From: Alphaproteobacteria bacterium
Lineage (GTDB): Bacteria; Pseudomonadota; Alphaproteobacteria; Rhizobiales; Aestuariivirgaceae
Length of the DNA stretch: 14,089 bases
Assembly: GCA_020441605.1 (NCBI GenBank)
Contig: JAGRLX010000106.1
Coordinates: 1 to 14,089 of the forward strand
Direction of reading: 5' to 3'
Of this stretch, positions 7,280-14,089 are shown piece after piece. Made by a program: the position numbers and the translations under genes. The notes beneath the pieces are model-generated. The model saw only the letters and a list, made by a program, of their open reading frames with translations. It was not told the DNA's origin and did no database searches. Positions within the stretch are counted from its first letter, which is position 1, and every line of letters begins with the position of its first letter.

Positions 7280-7975
7280 GTGCGTATGCGTTTTCTTGCC
7301 ACACTCTTTCTGTTCCTGCCGCTCACGGCCTGCTCGCAGACCTGGGAGGAAACAAGGCCGTCCGCACCGCCGGGCGGCACCGGGGTTCTCACCAGCGGCG
7401 AGATCGCCGAGGGAACCTATGCCGTCTCCAGCGTATCGCAGTTGCCGGCACGCAATACCCACGGCGCCATAGAACCATACGGCAGCAAGGGAACGGCGGC
7501 CGCCTATGAATTCGGCACAGGCTACCGGGTCGGCGCCGGCGACCGGATGACCATCCGCGTGGCGGGAGAAGCCGATCTCTCGTCCGAGTATCTCGTCGAT
7601 GGTGCCGGAAACATTTCCATGCCCTACGTCCAGACGATCATGGTCGCTGGCATGACCGCCAGCCAGATCGAAAACCTGGTAGCCCAGCGCCTTCGCGATG
7701 GTTACCTGCGTGATCCACAGGTTTCGGTTCAGGTGACCACGCTGCGTCCTTTCTACATTCTGGGCGAAGTCAATGCCGCAGGCAGCTTTCCCTACCAGCC
7801 GGGCATGACGGTGCAGAACGCCATCGCCATTGCCGGCGGCTATGGCGCCCGTGCCGACCAGAAGCAGGTTCTGGTCACGCGCAAGAATGCTGACGGCACC
7901 GCCACCCACAAGGTGCCGGTGACCACGCAACTCTATCCGGGCGACATCATCTACGTGCGCGAGCGCTGGTTCTGA
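7280..7975 (+). CDS. Wza/OPX-type polysaccharide export lipoprotein (short form)
   Basis: This is the outer-membrane or periplasmic export component that takes the finished chain from the co-polymerase. It starts with a lipoprotein signal peptide (MRMRFLATLFLFL) and a clean lipobox L-T-A-C with Cys18, so it should be lipidated. A polysaccharide-export (Poly_export) domain spans about 80-152 (YRVGAGDRMTIRV through DPQVSVQV). An SLBB-like domain follows from about 157 (RPFYILGEVNAAG, YPGDIIYV at 219-226). At 231 residues it is much shorter than E. coli Wza. It ends right after the SLBB domain, so it has no obvious C-terminal amphipathic helix for the outer-membrane pore. The start is GTG 7280 or ATG 7286. 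GTG sits better to the GGA at 7266-7268 and adds a second Arg to the signal peptide, but neither is certain. The GT gene follows after 14 bp, probably in one operon. Confidence 0.92.
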   Translation: MRMRFLATLFLFLPLTACSQTWEETRPSAPPGGTGVLTSGEIAEGTYAVSSVSQLPARNTHGAIEPYGSKGTAAAYEFGTGYRVGAGDRMTIRVAGEADLSSEYLVDGAGNISMPYVQTIMVAGMTASQIENLVAQRLRDGYLRDPQVSVQVTTLRPFYILGEVNAAGSFPYQPGMTVQNAIAIAGGYGARADQKQVLVTRKNADGTATHKVPVTTQLYPGDIIYVRERWF

Positions 7976-7989
7976 GCGCGGCCAAGTCC

Positions 7990-9087
7990 ATGCGCATCCT
8001 GCATGTATTCCGAATTCCGGTCGGCGGACTGTTCCGCCACGTCCGTGACGCGGCGCGCGGACAGTCCGCGCAGGGGCATTCGGTCGGCATCCTATGCGAC
8101 TCGACCGGTGGCGGAGAGGCGGCAACCCGCTTGCTCGAAACGGCAGCACCCCATTGCAGCCTGGGCATCAAGCGTATCCCCATATCCCGGCTCCCCGGCC
8201 TTGGCGACCTCTCCGGCGTCAGGCAATGCATGGACCATGCCCGCGGCATACGTCCCGATATCATCCATTGTCATGGCGCGAAGGGTGGGCTTTACGGCCG
8301 ACTGGCGGCCCGCGCCCTGGGCATCGCATCGATCTACACGCCGCATGGCGGCAGCCTTCACTATCGATGGAACTCCGCCACCGGCGCCGCGTTCCTTGGC
8401 GCCGAGCGCCTCTTGGCGCGGGTTGGCAGCGGCTTCCATTTCGTCTGCAACTTCGAGCGCGACGCTTTCGACCAGAAGATCGGTATTGCTGGAAAGACCG
8501 CACGTGTCATCTACAACGGTCTTTGGCCCGAGGAATTCGCCACCGCTGCTCCGGACGCCGATGCGGCAGACTTCCTCTTCATCGGCGAGATGCGGAAACT
8601 GAAGGGCGTCGACATCCTGCTCGAGTCCCTGGCCGCACTCAACCGCACGCGCCGCACCACGGCCTGCCTGGTTGGCGACGGGCCCGATCTCGACGCCTTC
8701 AAATCACATGCGCAAGAGCTTAACCTCTCGGACTTCGTTCATTTTGCTGGCCGAATGCCGGCATCGCAAGCATTCCGCAGAGGCCGCATGCTGGTCATGC
8801 CGTCAAGAGCTGAAAGCTTCCCATATGTGGTCCTGGAAGCCTGCGCTGCCGGCGTCCCCATGGTGGCCAGCCGTGTTGGTGGCATTCCTGAAATTCTGCA
8901 CGAAGATCTTCTCTTCGAACCCAACAGCGCTGCGGCCCTCACCGCCTGTCTCAATCAGGCACTCGATGATCCTGACCGACCGCGCGCCGCCACACAGCGC
9001 ACGCGGCAACGTATGATGAGCGAACTCTCGGCCGAGGCGATGGTTAATGACATTCTCGCTCTTTACAGGGACTTAGCTCGAAACTGA
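7990..9087 (+). CDS. GT4-family glycosyltransferase
   Basis: This is a GT-B-fold, retaining glycosyltransferase of 365 residues that most likely adds a sugar to the lipid-linked repeat unit at the cytoplasmic face. The N-terminal glycine-rich acceptor loop is VGGLFRHVRD (11-20). IIHCHGAKGGLYG (91-103) and TPHGG (117-121) are typical of the family. The C-terminal donor domain starts near VIYNG (173-177), with FLFIGEMRKLKGVD, LVGDGPD and the E-x7-E motif AESFPYVVLEA (E275 and E283), all intact. Donor and acceptor sugars cannot be read from the sequence. It is the only ordinary glycosyltransferase in the locus besides the initiating phosphotransferase. It lies 14 bp downstream of the Wza-type gene and is followed by a 135-bp gap with its own promoter signals. 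Confidence 0.92.
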   Translation: MRILHVFRIPVGGLFRHVRDAARGQSAQGHSVGILCDSTGGGEAATRLLETAAPHCSLGIKRIPISRLPGLGDLSGVRQCMDHARGIRPDIIHCHGAKGGLYGRLAARALGIASIYTPHGGSLHYRWNSATGAAFLGAERLLARVGSGFHFVCNFERDAFDQKIGIAGKTARVIYNGLWPEEFATAAPDADAADFLFIGEMRKLKGVDILLESLAALNRTRRTTACLVGDGPDLDAFKSHAQELNLSDFVHFAGRMPASQAFRRGRMLVMPSRAESFPYVVLEACAAGVPMVASRVGGIPEILHEDLLFEPNSAAALTACLNQALDDPDRPRAATQRTRQRMMSELSAEAMVNDILALYRDLARN

Positions 9088-9106
9088 TCCGTTTCCGGAC
9101 CGCCGG

Positions 9107-9141
9107 TTAACCGTCCATTAACCCTGTTTGCCCAGTATTAT
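9107..9141 (+). promoter_or_regulatory. Perfect CtrA full site TTAA-N7-TTAA plus TATTAT, upstream of the sugar phosphotransferase
   Basis: TTAA at 9107-9110, exactly seven bases, then TTAA at 9118-9121 (context GGTTAACC and ATTAACCC) is a perfect CtrA full-site match in a GC-rich genome. TATTAT at 9136-9141 lies 14 bases further on and could be the -10. Transcription would then begin near 9148, giving a leader of about 75 nt to the ATG at 9223. Confidence 0.55.
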
Positions 9142-9222
9142 CATCACCTTGCCTGGCGGGCGCGGGGCTTGCTCGTATGCGCTGGTTCAACTTGCTTCGT
9201 CCCTTTGCGGAACATCGGTGCC

Positions 9223-10761
9223 ATGCGCGTTAACTCCGAATATACAGGCCGTGTCGTTCCGGCCGAATTTCTTGAAACTCTCGCCGACCCCAAGCAGGTC
9301 GCGACGCTGGATTCGAAGCGTGAGGCGCTCATCGACCGGCTGTCCACGGCACCGCTTGTGTCAGCGCGCGTGGTCATGGGCTTCACCCGCGCCATGGAGG
9401 GATTGCTGCTGGCGGTGACCGGCACGCTGATTGCCGTCTATCACCCGGGATTCATCGAGGAAGGCAACACTGCGTCCTATCTCCCCCTGATCGCAGCGGT
9501 TGGCCTTGCCTTCCCTCTGCTGGCCCAGGTCTTCGGCCTCTACACCATTCCGTCCTTCGTGCGGCCCGTCGATCACATCGCCCGATTGTTCACCAGCTGG
9601 ACGCTGATTTTTGCCGCTATCACCATGGCTGTCTTTCTCAGCAAGTCAGGCGATAGCTATTCCCGAGTTTGGCTGGCAAGCTGGTATGCCATGGGACTGG
9701 CGGTTCTGGTAATCAGCCGCATGGTCAGTGCGCGGTTCGTTCATTATTGGAACCGCAACGGCCAGCTCTCGCGCCACGCGGTTCTGGTCGGTGGCGGCCA
9801 GCCCGCCGAGCAATTGCTCGAAGCCCTTGATGGCTCCCAGGCAACCGATGTTGCGGTGGTCGGCATCTTCGATGACCGGGACGACCTCAGGTCCCCTCCC
9901 CAGGTTCACAACCTGCCGAAGCTCGGCACCGTGAGTGAGCTGATTGATTTCGTGCGGCGCGCCCGGATCGACATCCTGCTTGTCACCTTGCCGCTCACCG
10001 CCGAGGACCGGCTATTGCAGATCCTGAAGCGGCTCTGGGTTCTCCCTGTCGACATCAGACTCAGCGCCTATACCCAGAAGCTGCACTATCGTCCGCGCGC
10101 CTATTCCTACATTGGCAATGTGCCCTTCCTCGACGTTTTCGACAAGCCGCTCACGGACTGGGGGCTGGTCCTCAAGGCGATCGAAGACCGAGTTATCGCA
10201 GCACTCGCCCTGATCCTGCTGTCTCCCGTGATGCTGCTTGTGGCGCTTGCGATCAAGTTCGGCAGCAAGGGGCCGGTTCTCTTCAAGCAGAAGCGCTATG
10301 GCTTCAACAACGAGCTAATCGAGGTCTACAAGTTCCGCTCGATGTACCACAACATGAGTGACGCGGATGCCGCCAAGCTGGTCACCAAGGGCGATCCGCG
10401 GGTAACGCCGATCGGCCGATTCCTGCGCAAGTCCAGCCTCGATGAGCTACCCCAGATCTTCAACGTACTGCGTGGTGAGTTGTCTCTCGTCGGCCCTCGG
10501 CCTCATGCTACCAAGGCGAAGGCTGCCGACCAGCTCTACAATGATGTGGTCGATGGCTATTTCGCCCGCCACAGGGTGAAGCCCGGCATCACCGGCTGGG
10601 CCCAGATCAACGGCTGGCGTGGCGAGACCGATACGGCCGAAAAGCTGCAACGCCGCGTCGAACACGATCTCTACTATATCGAGAACTGGTCGCTGGCCTT
10701 CGATCTCTACATCCTGTGGTGCACACCCATCTCGCTGCTCAAGACGGAGAGTGCATATTGA
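9223..10761 (+). CDS. Polyprenyl-phosphate sugar phosphotransferase (WcaJ/UppE-like initiating enzyme)
   Basis: This enzyme starts the repeat unit by moving a hexose-1-phosphate, usually glucose or galactose, from the UDP-sugar to undecaprenyl phosphate at the inner membrane. The 512-residue protein has the full PHPT layout. Four or five hydrophobic segments lie between about 50 and 166. A Rossmann-like CoA_binding_3 domain follows (VLVGGG at 187-192). The last membrane helix is at about 323-345. The catalytic bacterial sugar transferase domain runs to the C-terminus and shows VYKFRSM, SSLDELPQIFNVL, SLVGPRPH and KPGITGWAQINGWRG. An N-terminal extension of about 45 polar residues precedes the first helix. 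The start is ATG 9223. The frame is open from TTG 9169, but that would lie just after the predicted promoter. The stop overlaps the polymerase start. Confidence 0.93.
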   Translation: MRVNSEYTGRVVPAEFLETLADPKQVATLDSKREALIDRLSTAPLVSARVVMGFTRAMEGLLLAVTGTLIAVYHPGFIEEGNTASYLPLIAAVGLAFPLLAQVFGLYTIPSFVRPVDHIARLFTSWTLIFAAITMAVFLSKSGDSYSRVWLASWYAMGLAVLVISRMVSARFVHYWNRNGQLSRHAVLVGGGQPAEQLLEALDGSQATDVAVVGIFDDRDDLRSPPQVHNLPKLGTVSELIDFVRRARIDILLVTLPLTAEDRLLQILKRLWVLPVDIRLSAYTQKLHYRPRAYSYIGNVPFLDVFDKPLTDWGLVLKAIEDRVIAALALILLSPVMLLVALAIKFGSKGPVLFKQKRYGFNNELIEVYKFRSMYHNMSDADAAKLVTKGDPRVTPIGRFLRKSSLDELPQIFNVLRGELSLVGPRPHATKAKAADQLYNDVVDGYFARHRVKPGITGWAQINGWRGETDTAEKLQRRVEHDLYYIENWSLAFDLYILWCTPISLLKTESAY

Positions 10762-12032
10762 CGGCCCAGCACATCACCCATCCGCAATTCGAGGCCCGGT
10801 TGCTCGGAATTTCATTCGAGCAGTTCCGGGCCGCAGCCGTCTGGCTGATGATGGCATCGAGTTTCTTTGTGATCATCGAACCGGCACCCGTGGACCTGAT
10901 GTTCCTGGTGGTGGTGCTGCTCTTCCTCACCTCTGGTCTCAAGGTCTCGCCATTGGTCCTGCCGATGATCCTCTACCTCCTGCTCTACAATCTCGGGGGC
11001 TTCATCAGCTTTCTCGAGGTGTCGAACGAATCCAAGGCAGGCATGTTCGTCATCACCTCAGCCTATATGGCGGTTTCAGCCATCTTCTTCGCCTTCTATG
11101 TGGCGCACGCCCCAGTGCGGCGGATCGCAGCCTTCAAGAACGGCTACGTCGTCGGCGCAGTCATCGCGTCGGTGATCGGACTCATCGGCTATTTCGATGT
11201 TGGCGGTCTCGGCGCCATCCTGTCTCCCATTCAACGGGCTCAAGGTACGTTCAAGGACCCCAATGTTCTCTCCACCTATCTGATCCTACCGGCGATCTTT
11301 CTCACGCAAGAGATCATGTTGAACAGCAAGGGCTGGAAGCTTCCGCGCTATGCCGCCCTGCTGATAATCCTGGCCTGCCTGTTCCTGGCCTTTTCGCGCG
11401 GCGCATGGATCAGCTTTGCCGCAGCCGCGGCGATGATGATCACTCTCACCTTCGTTCTCACACCATCAGCGGGCCTGCGCAGCCGAATCATCCTGCTGAC
11501 AGTGGCGGGCTGCGGCGTGATTGCACTGCTGGTCATGTATCTCCTGACCATCGAAGAGGTGCGCAACCTGTTTCTCGACCGGCTCACACTGGTGAAGAGC
11601 TACGATGCCGGCGAAACCGGCCGTTTCGGCATCCAGATGAACTCTCTGCAATACATGATCGAGAAACCGCTGGGTTTCGGTCCCACGTTGTTTCGAAAGA
11701 TCTTCGGACAGGATCCTCACAACGTCTATCTGAATGCCTTCGCCTCCTATGGCTGGATGGGCGGCATCTCCTATTTCCTGCTCGTCGGCAGCACATTGGC
11801 GATCGGCTTCAAGACCCTGCTGATCCGCACGCCGTGGCAGGATGCGTCGATTGCCGTCTTTTGTCCACTCGCGACAACCATCCTGCAAGGCATCCAGATC
11901 GACACCGACCATTGGCGCCATTTCTACTGGATGCTGGGATTGATGTGGGGACTCTATGCGGTCTCGGCTGCCTACGCCCTGGAACAGGGACGCCAACACG
12001 GCCTCCGGCGGCACAGCGGGCCTGACAATTGA
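10758..12032 (+). CDS. Wzy-type polysaccharide polymerase / O-antigen ligase family protein
   Basis: This is a multi-pass inner-membrane protein of 424 residues that likely joins flipped repeat units in the periplasm. It has about ten or more hydrophobic segments. FKDPNVLSTYL (165-175), LAFSRGAWISF (210-220), a large loop at about 265-325, and DPHNVYLNAFASYGWMGG (319-336) are typical of the Wzy_C / O-antigen ligase family. A ligase role cannot be excluded from sequence, but the locus has no other polymerase. The start chosen is TTG 10758. GGAGAG at 10746-10751 lies six bases upstream, and the codon overlaps the preceding TGA by 4 bp, so the two genes are probably translationally coupled. The frame is open from 10716, but that would overlap the phosphotransferase with no support. 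Confidence 0.9.
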   Translation: MTAQHITHPQFEARLLGISFEQFRAAAVWLMMASSFFVIIEPAPVDLMFLVVVLLFLTSGLKVSPLVLPMILYLLLYNLGGFISFLEVSNESKAGMFVITSAYMAVSAIFFAFYVAHAPVRRIAAFKNGYVVGAVIASVIGLIGYFDVGGLGAILSPIQRAQGTFKDPNVLSTYLILPAIFLTQEIMLNSKGWKLPRYAALLIILACLFLAFSRGAWISFAAAAAMMITLTFVLTPSAGLRSRIILLTVAGCGVIALLVMYLLTIEEVRNLFLDRLTLVKSYDAGETGRFGIQMNSLQYMIEKPLGFGPTLFRKIFGQDPHNVYLNAFASYGWMGGISYFLLVGSTLAIGFKTLLIRTPWQDASIAVFCPLATTILQGIQIDTDHWRHFYWMLGLMWGLYAVSAAYALEQGRQHGLRRHSGPDN

Positions 12033-12060
12033 CGCCGTCGCCGACACGTGGAAACAACCT

Positions 12061-12085
12061 CAAAACACCCGCCTCCGGCAGGGTT
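12061..12085 (-). terminator. Rho-independent terminator after tRNA-Pro
   Basis: On the minus strand, ACCCTGCC, a GGA loop and GGCGGGT form a stem of seven pairs with one bulged T, followed by GTTTTG. It begins about 21 nt after the tRNA 3' end. On the plus strand the same hairpin, followed by TTCTTG, could also stop transcripts of the polymerase gene that ends at 12032, although that U-tract is poor. Confidence 0.6.
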
Positions 12086-12105
12086 CTTGCCGTCGATGGA
12101 TAGAA

Positions 12106-12182
12106 TGGTCGGAGCGACTGGATTCGAACCAGCGACCCCTATCCCCCCAGAATAGTGCGCTACCGGACTGCGCTACGCTCCG
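12106..12182 (-). tRNA. tRNA-Pro (anticodon GGG), CCA encoded
   Basis: The minus strand folds as a full cloverleaf of 77 nt. The acceptor stem is CGGAGCG/CGCTCCG. The D arm contains GTAGCGCAGTCCGGTAGCGC. The anticodon stem CTATT/GATAG holds the loop CTGGGGG with anticodon GGG. The T arm is CTGG-TTCGAAT-CCAG. The discriminator A (12109) is followed by an encoded CCA (12106-12108). It reads the CCC proline codon. It lies 47 bp downstream of the flippase gene on the same strand and is convergent with the polymerase gene. Confidence 0.97.
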
Positions 12183-12194
12183 ACACGGGGAGCG

Positions 12195-12222
12195 TCTAGC
12201 ATCCTCTAGCGGAAATCGGAAG
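12195..12222 (-). promoter_or_regulatory. Candidate promoter of tRNA-Pro
   Basis: On the minus strand CTTCCG (12222-12217), a 16-nt spacer and GCTAGA (12200-12195, in the context ATGCTAGA, an extended -10) would start transcription a few bases before the mature 5' end at 12182. The match is reasonable but not strong. Readthrough from the flippase gene 47 bp upstream is the alternative. Confidence 0.35.
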
Positions 12223-12229
12223 CCCCGAT

Positions 12230-13534
12230 TCACTGGGCGCGGCGATTGAACCCCAAGATTGCGAAGATGTCGCCACGATAGCCCGCATAGCGCTGGGCCT
12301 GCAGGCCCAGAATTCCGGCCCATAAGGCATCTGCGATCACCACAGCGATGGCCATGCCCATGAGCCCGTAACGCGGTGTCAGCAGGGTTGCTGCGGCCAT
12401 CAACGCAGCCAGGGCGAAGATGCAGGACGTCGCCGAACGGCCCTGGAACCCCTCGAAGGAGAGCAAATGCTGGTTCATGCCGCCTGCGGCCCGGAAGAAT
12501 TGGCTGACCAGGAACAGCACCAGCGGCCAGTGGGCGCTGGCATATTCCGCGCCGAAGATCCGAAGGCCCCAGGGCCCGATCGCCGCCGCGCCGAGCACAC
12601 ACGCAAATATCGCAACCGTGGCAATCAGGTTGATGCGCAGCAGGATGGTTTCCACCTCGCGACGGGTTCCCTTGGCGATGGCGGCGGCAAGATCAGGCAG
12701 GATGAATTGCTGGGTCGCCTGGGTGACGAAGCCAGCCAGTGCAGCGAGGCGCACGGCGATGCCCAGAGCCGCGACCTCTCTGCTGGGCAAAAACAGGCCG
12801 CCGATCAAGGTGACGATATCAGCGAATGAGGCCATGACTCCGGCGACGAGGACAAGAGACACAGCCCGGCCCCGCAGCAGCGGCGCCAAGGCATGGCGGC
12901 TGCGCCTTGCGATGAATGGCAGGGGGCCGTCCTTGCCGAGCAGCAGCGCCTGGCCGATGGCCACACCGGCGGTTCCCAACACAAGTACCCACAGGACGTT
13001 GTTCACCGAGAGATTGAAGTTGATGAGCCAGGCGCTCATCAGGAAGGCCATGATCAGTCCGGGGCGAAAAAGGAAATCAGGCACATAGGACAAGGTGAAC
13101 CGGCGTTGCGAATTTGCTGCGGCACTGGTCATCCGGATCAGTGACGAAGCCGGTGCCGTGAGGCAGCCGAAGATCAGCGCCGTGCGCATCCCGTCGTCCA
13201 AAGGGCCAAAGGCGATGACGATGGCGAGTACTGCGAGAACCACAACCGAAGCGATTATCGTGTCGTGCCACGTGGCAGAGTGATAGGCGGCCACGAGCGA
13301 GTCCCTTCCCAGGGCGTAGTAACGTGGCAGGCATGTCATGGCCAAGGAGGGATAGCCGACCGTCATGACCAGGCTGATCAGGGCAGCGGCGCTCATCGCC
13401 ATGAAGATGACGCCCACGTCGTGCTGCGGCAACATGCGCGCCAACACAATTTGGCTGACCAGGCCAATGGCCGCGCCACCAAGGCGGAACCCGACAAGAT
13501 TGATGGCCGTCAAAATCATCCGCCACAATGGCAT
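12230..13534 (-). CDS. Wzx-like polysaccharide flippase (MATE/MOP superfamily)
   Basis: This is a 434-residue integral membrane protein with about 12 hydrophobic segments and few charged residues, consistent with lipid-linked repeat-unit translocation across the inner membrane. The N-terminal half has the usual pattern of this superfamily (NLVGFRLGGAAIGLVSQIVLARML, then VGVIFMAMSAAALISL), and GLMGMAIAVVIADALWAG appears near the C-terminus. The start chosen is ATG 13534, with GAGG just upstream. The frame stays open to 13594, but those 20 residues are arginine-rich and unlike the family. It lies apart from the rest of the polysaccharide genes, beyond the tRNA and on the other strand, but it is the only flippase in sight. 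It is 113 bp downstream of the MerR-type gene in the same direction. Confidence 0.85.
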   Translation of the reverse strand: MPLWRMILTAINLVGFRLGGAAIGLVSQIVLARMLPQHDVGVIFMAMSAAALISLVMTVGYPSLAMTCLPRYYALGRDSLVAAYHSATWHDTIIASVVVLAVLAIVIAFGPLDDGMRTALIFGCLTAPASSLIRMTSAAANSQRRFTLSYVPDFLFRPGLIMAFLMSAWLINFNLSVNNVLWVLVLGTAGVAIGQALLLGKDGPLPFIARRSRHALAPLLRGRAVSLVLVAGVMASFADIVTLIGGLFLPSREVAALGIAVRLAALAGFVTQATQQFILPDLAAAIAKGTRREVETILLRINLIATVAIFACVLGAAAIGPWGLRIFGAEYASAHWPLVLFLVSQFFRAAGGMNQHLLSFEGFQGRSATSCIFALAALMAAATLLTPRYGLMGMAIAVVIADALWAGILGLQAQRYAGYRGDIFAILGFNRRAQ

Positions 13535-13647
13535 GGGACCTCGATCACCTCTGGGAAAACCGTCCCGGCGCAAGCGGGCCCGGGTCAGTATCAAGCCCTA
13601 GCCCATTCGGGTTTACTTTTGGTTGCAGCCCGATCCGGTCAATCAAT

Positions 13648-14088
13648 TCACCGGGATTGGGCCGGGTCCAGAAGCTTGCGGGCATCGCCCAAGTCGCGCA
13701 TGGCCGCCTTCAGAAGGTCTATGTGGGAGTCGGACAAGCGATGAACCACTCTCGCCGCGTTTGCGTTTGCCTCATTTGGAACGACACTGGGCGCGCCCGG
13801 CTTGGCGATGCGCGGCGCGACCTTGGCCTTGCCCGGCGGGGGTGCGCCTTCAAGGGCGCCATCCCGTTTGCGGGGCAGAATGTCGCCACGGCCAACGCCC
13901 GCCACATAGGCAATGCCGTCCTCCTTGAAAATATTCTGCACGCCGCGGATGGTATATCCTTCCTTGTACAGAAGGGCGCGGATGCCTTTGAGCAGTTCGA
14001 CATCACCTGGGCGATAGTAGCGACGGCCACCCGCCCGCTTCATCGGCTTGATCTGGCTAAAGCGTGTTTCCCAGAACCGCAGGACATG
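13648..14088 (-). CDS. MerR-family transcriptional regulator, 5' end cut by window
   Basis: The frame is open to the right edge ([15 protein letters not shown]), so the ATG at 14043 is internal. 146 residues are visible. LRFWETRF, then [21 protein letters not shown], is the MerR-type winged-helix wing and linker, and [24 protein letters not shown] is the start of the dimer helix. The first helix-turn-helix is outside the window. The C-terminal half is low in conservation, rich in Pro/Ala/Lys, and has no cysteine cluster, so metal sensing is not indicated. This matches the short alphaproteobacterial MerR-like proteins commonly found next to ihfA and tRNA-Pro; whether ihfA follows beyond the edge cannot be seen. 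Its target is unknown. The tail ends 113 bp before the flippase start. Confidence 0.9.
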   Translation of the reverse strand, partial: HVLRFWETRFSQIKPMKRAGGRRYYRPGDVELLKGIRALLYKEGYTIRGVQNIFKEDGIAYVAGVGRGDILPRKRDGALEGAPPPGKAKVAPRIAKPGAPSVVPNEANANAARVVHRLSDSHIDLLKAAMRDLGDARKLLDPAQSR

Positions 14089-14089
14089 C

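Noticed and set aside
10619..12025. Plus-strand open frame of 468 codons overlapping the polymerase gene in another frame
   Set aside because: The other frame encodes a clear multi-pass Wzy protein; this one is charged and Pro/Arg-rich and typical of a GC-rich shadow frame.
11956..12249. Plus-strand reading frame of 97 codons across the tRNA region, with a SERLDSNQRPLSP-like peptide
   Set aside because: It is the translation of the antisense of tRNA-Pro, a common source of false protein calls.
1..14089. Insertion sequences, integrases, CRISPR repeats, phage or toxin-antitoxin genes
   Set aside because: No terminal inverted repeats with a transposase, no regular short direct repeats, and no such proteins were seen; nearly every base is covered by recognisable genes.

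Overview
The window looks like a stretch of chromosome from an alphaproteobacterium, most likely of the order Hyphomicrobiales (Rhizobiales). The base composition is GC-rich. A DUF2842 gene sits beside a heme A synthase (ctaA) gene, a MerR-type regulator lies close to a tRNA-Pro, and all the proteins read as alphaproteobacterial. Nothing looks like phage, plasmid or transposon DNA, and no CRISPR array is visible.

Left flank (1-2522): the 3' end of an O-acetylhomoserine sulfhydrylase gene (metY), a convergent and overlapping ctaA, and a small divergent DUF2842 membrane protein. These are housekeeping genes.

Centre (2515-12032): a surface-polysaccharide locus of the Wzx/Wzy type. It holds a polysaccharide deacetylase, a BioF2/HfsK-like GNAT acyltransferase transcribed divergently from it, a Wzz/GumC-type polysaccharide co-polymerase with a degenerate kinase-like tail, a short Wza-type lipoprotein, a GT4 glycosyltransferase, a polyprenyl-phosphate sugar phosphotransferase that starts the repeat unit, and a Wzy-type polymerase. 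The inner-membrane flippase (Wzx) lies just beyond a tRNA-Pro(GGG), on the opposite strand (12230-13534). The presumed order of events is as follows. The phosphotransferase loads the first sugar-phosphate on undecaprenyl phosphate, the GT extends it, Wzx flips it, and Wzy polymerises it under control of the co-polymerase. The Wza lipoprotein then carries the chain out, while the deacetylase and acyltransferase set its acylation. From memory, the gene set resembles the Rhizobiales unipolar polysaccharide (UPP) adhesin loci (the upp genes of Agrobacterium) and the Caulobacter holdfast genes (hfs). This is an inference that a homology search must confirm.

Right flank (12106-14089): tRNA-Pro with its own likely promoter and terminator, the flippase, and a MerR-family regulator cut by the window edge.

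The most interesting signal is regulatory. The two main intergenic gaps of the polysaccharide locus hold TTAA-N7-TTAA-like sites matching the binding motif of the cell-cycle regulator CtrA. One is a perfect full site upstream of the phosphotransferase. The other two are imperfect and face outward as an inverted pair between the divergent co-polymerase and Wza genes, each followed at nearly the same distance by an ATTCT -10-like element. TTAA is rare elsewhere in the window. If real, this ties production of a polar adhesin-like polysaccharide to the cell cycle.
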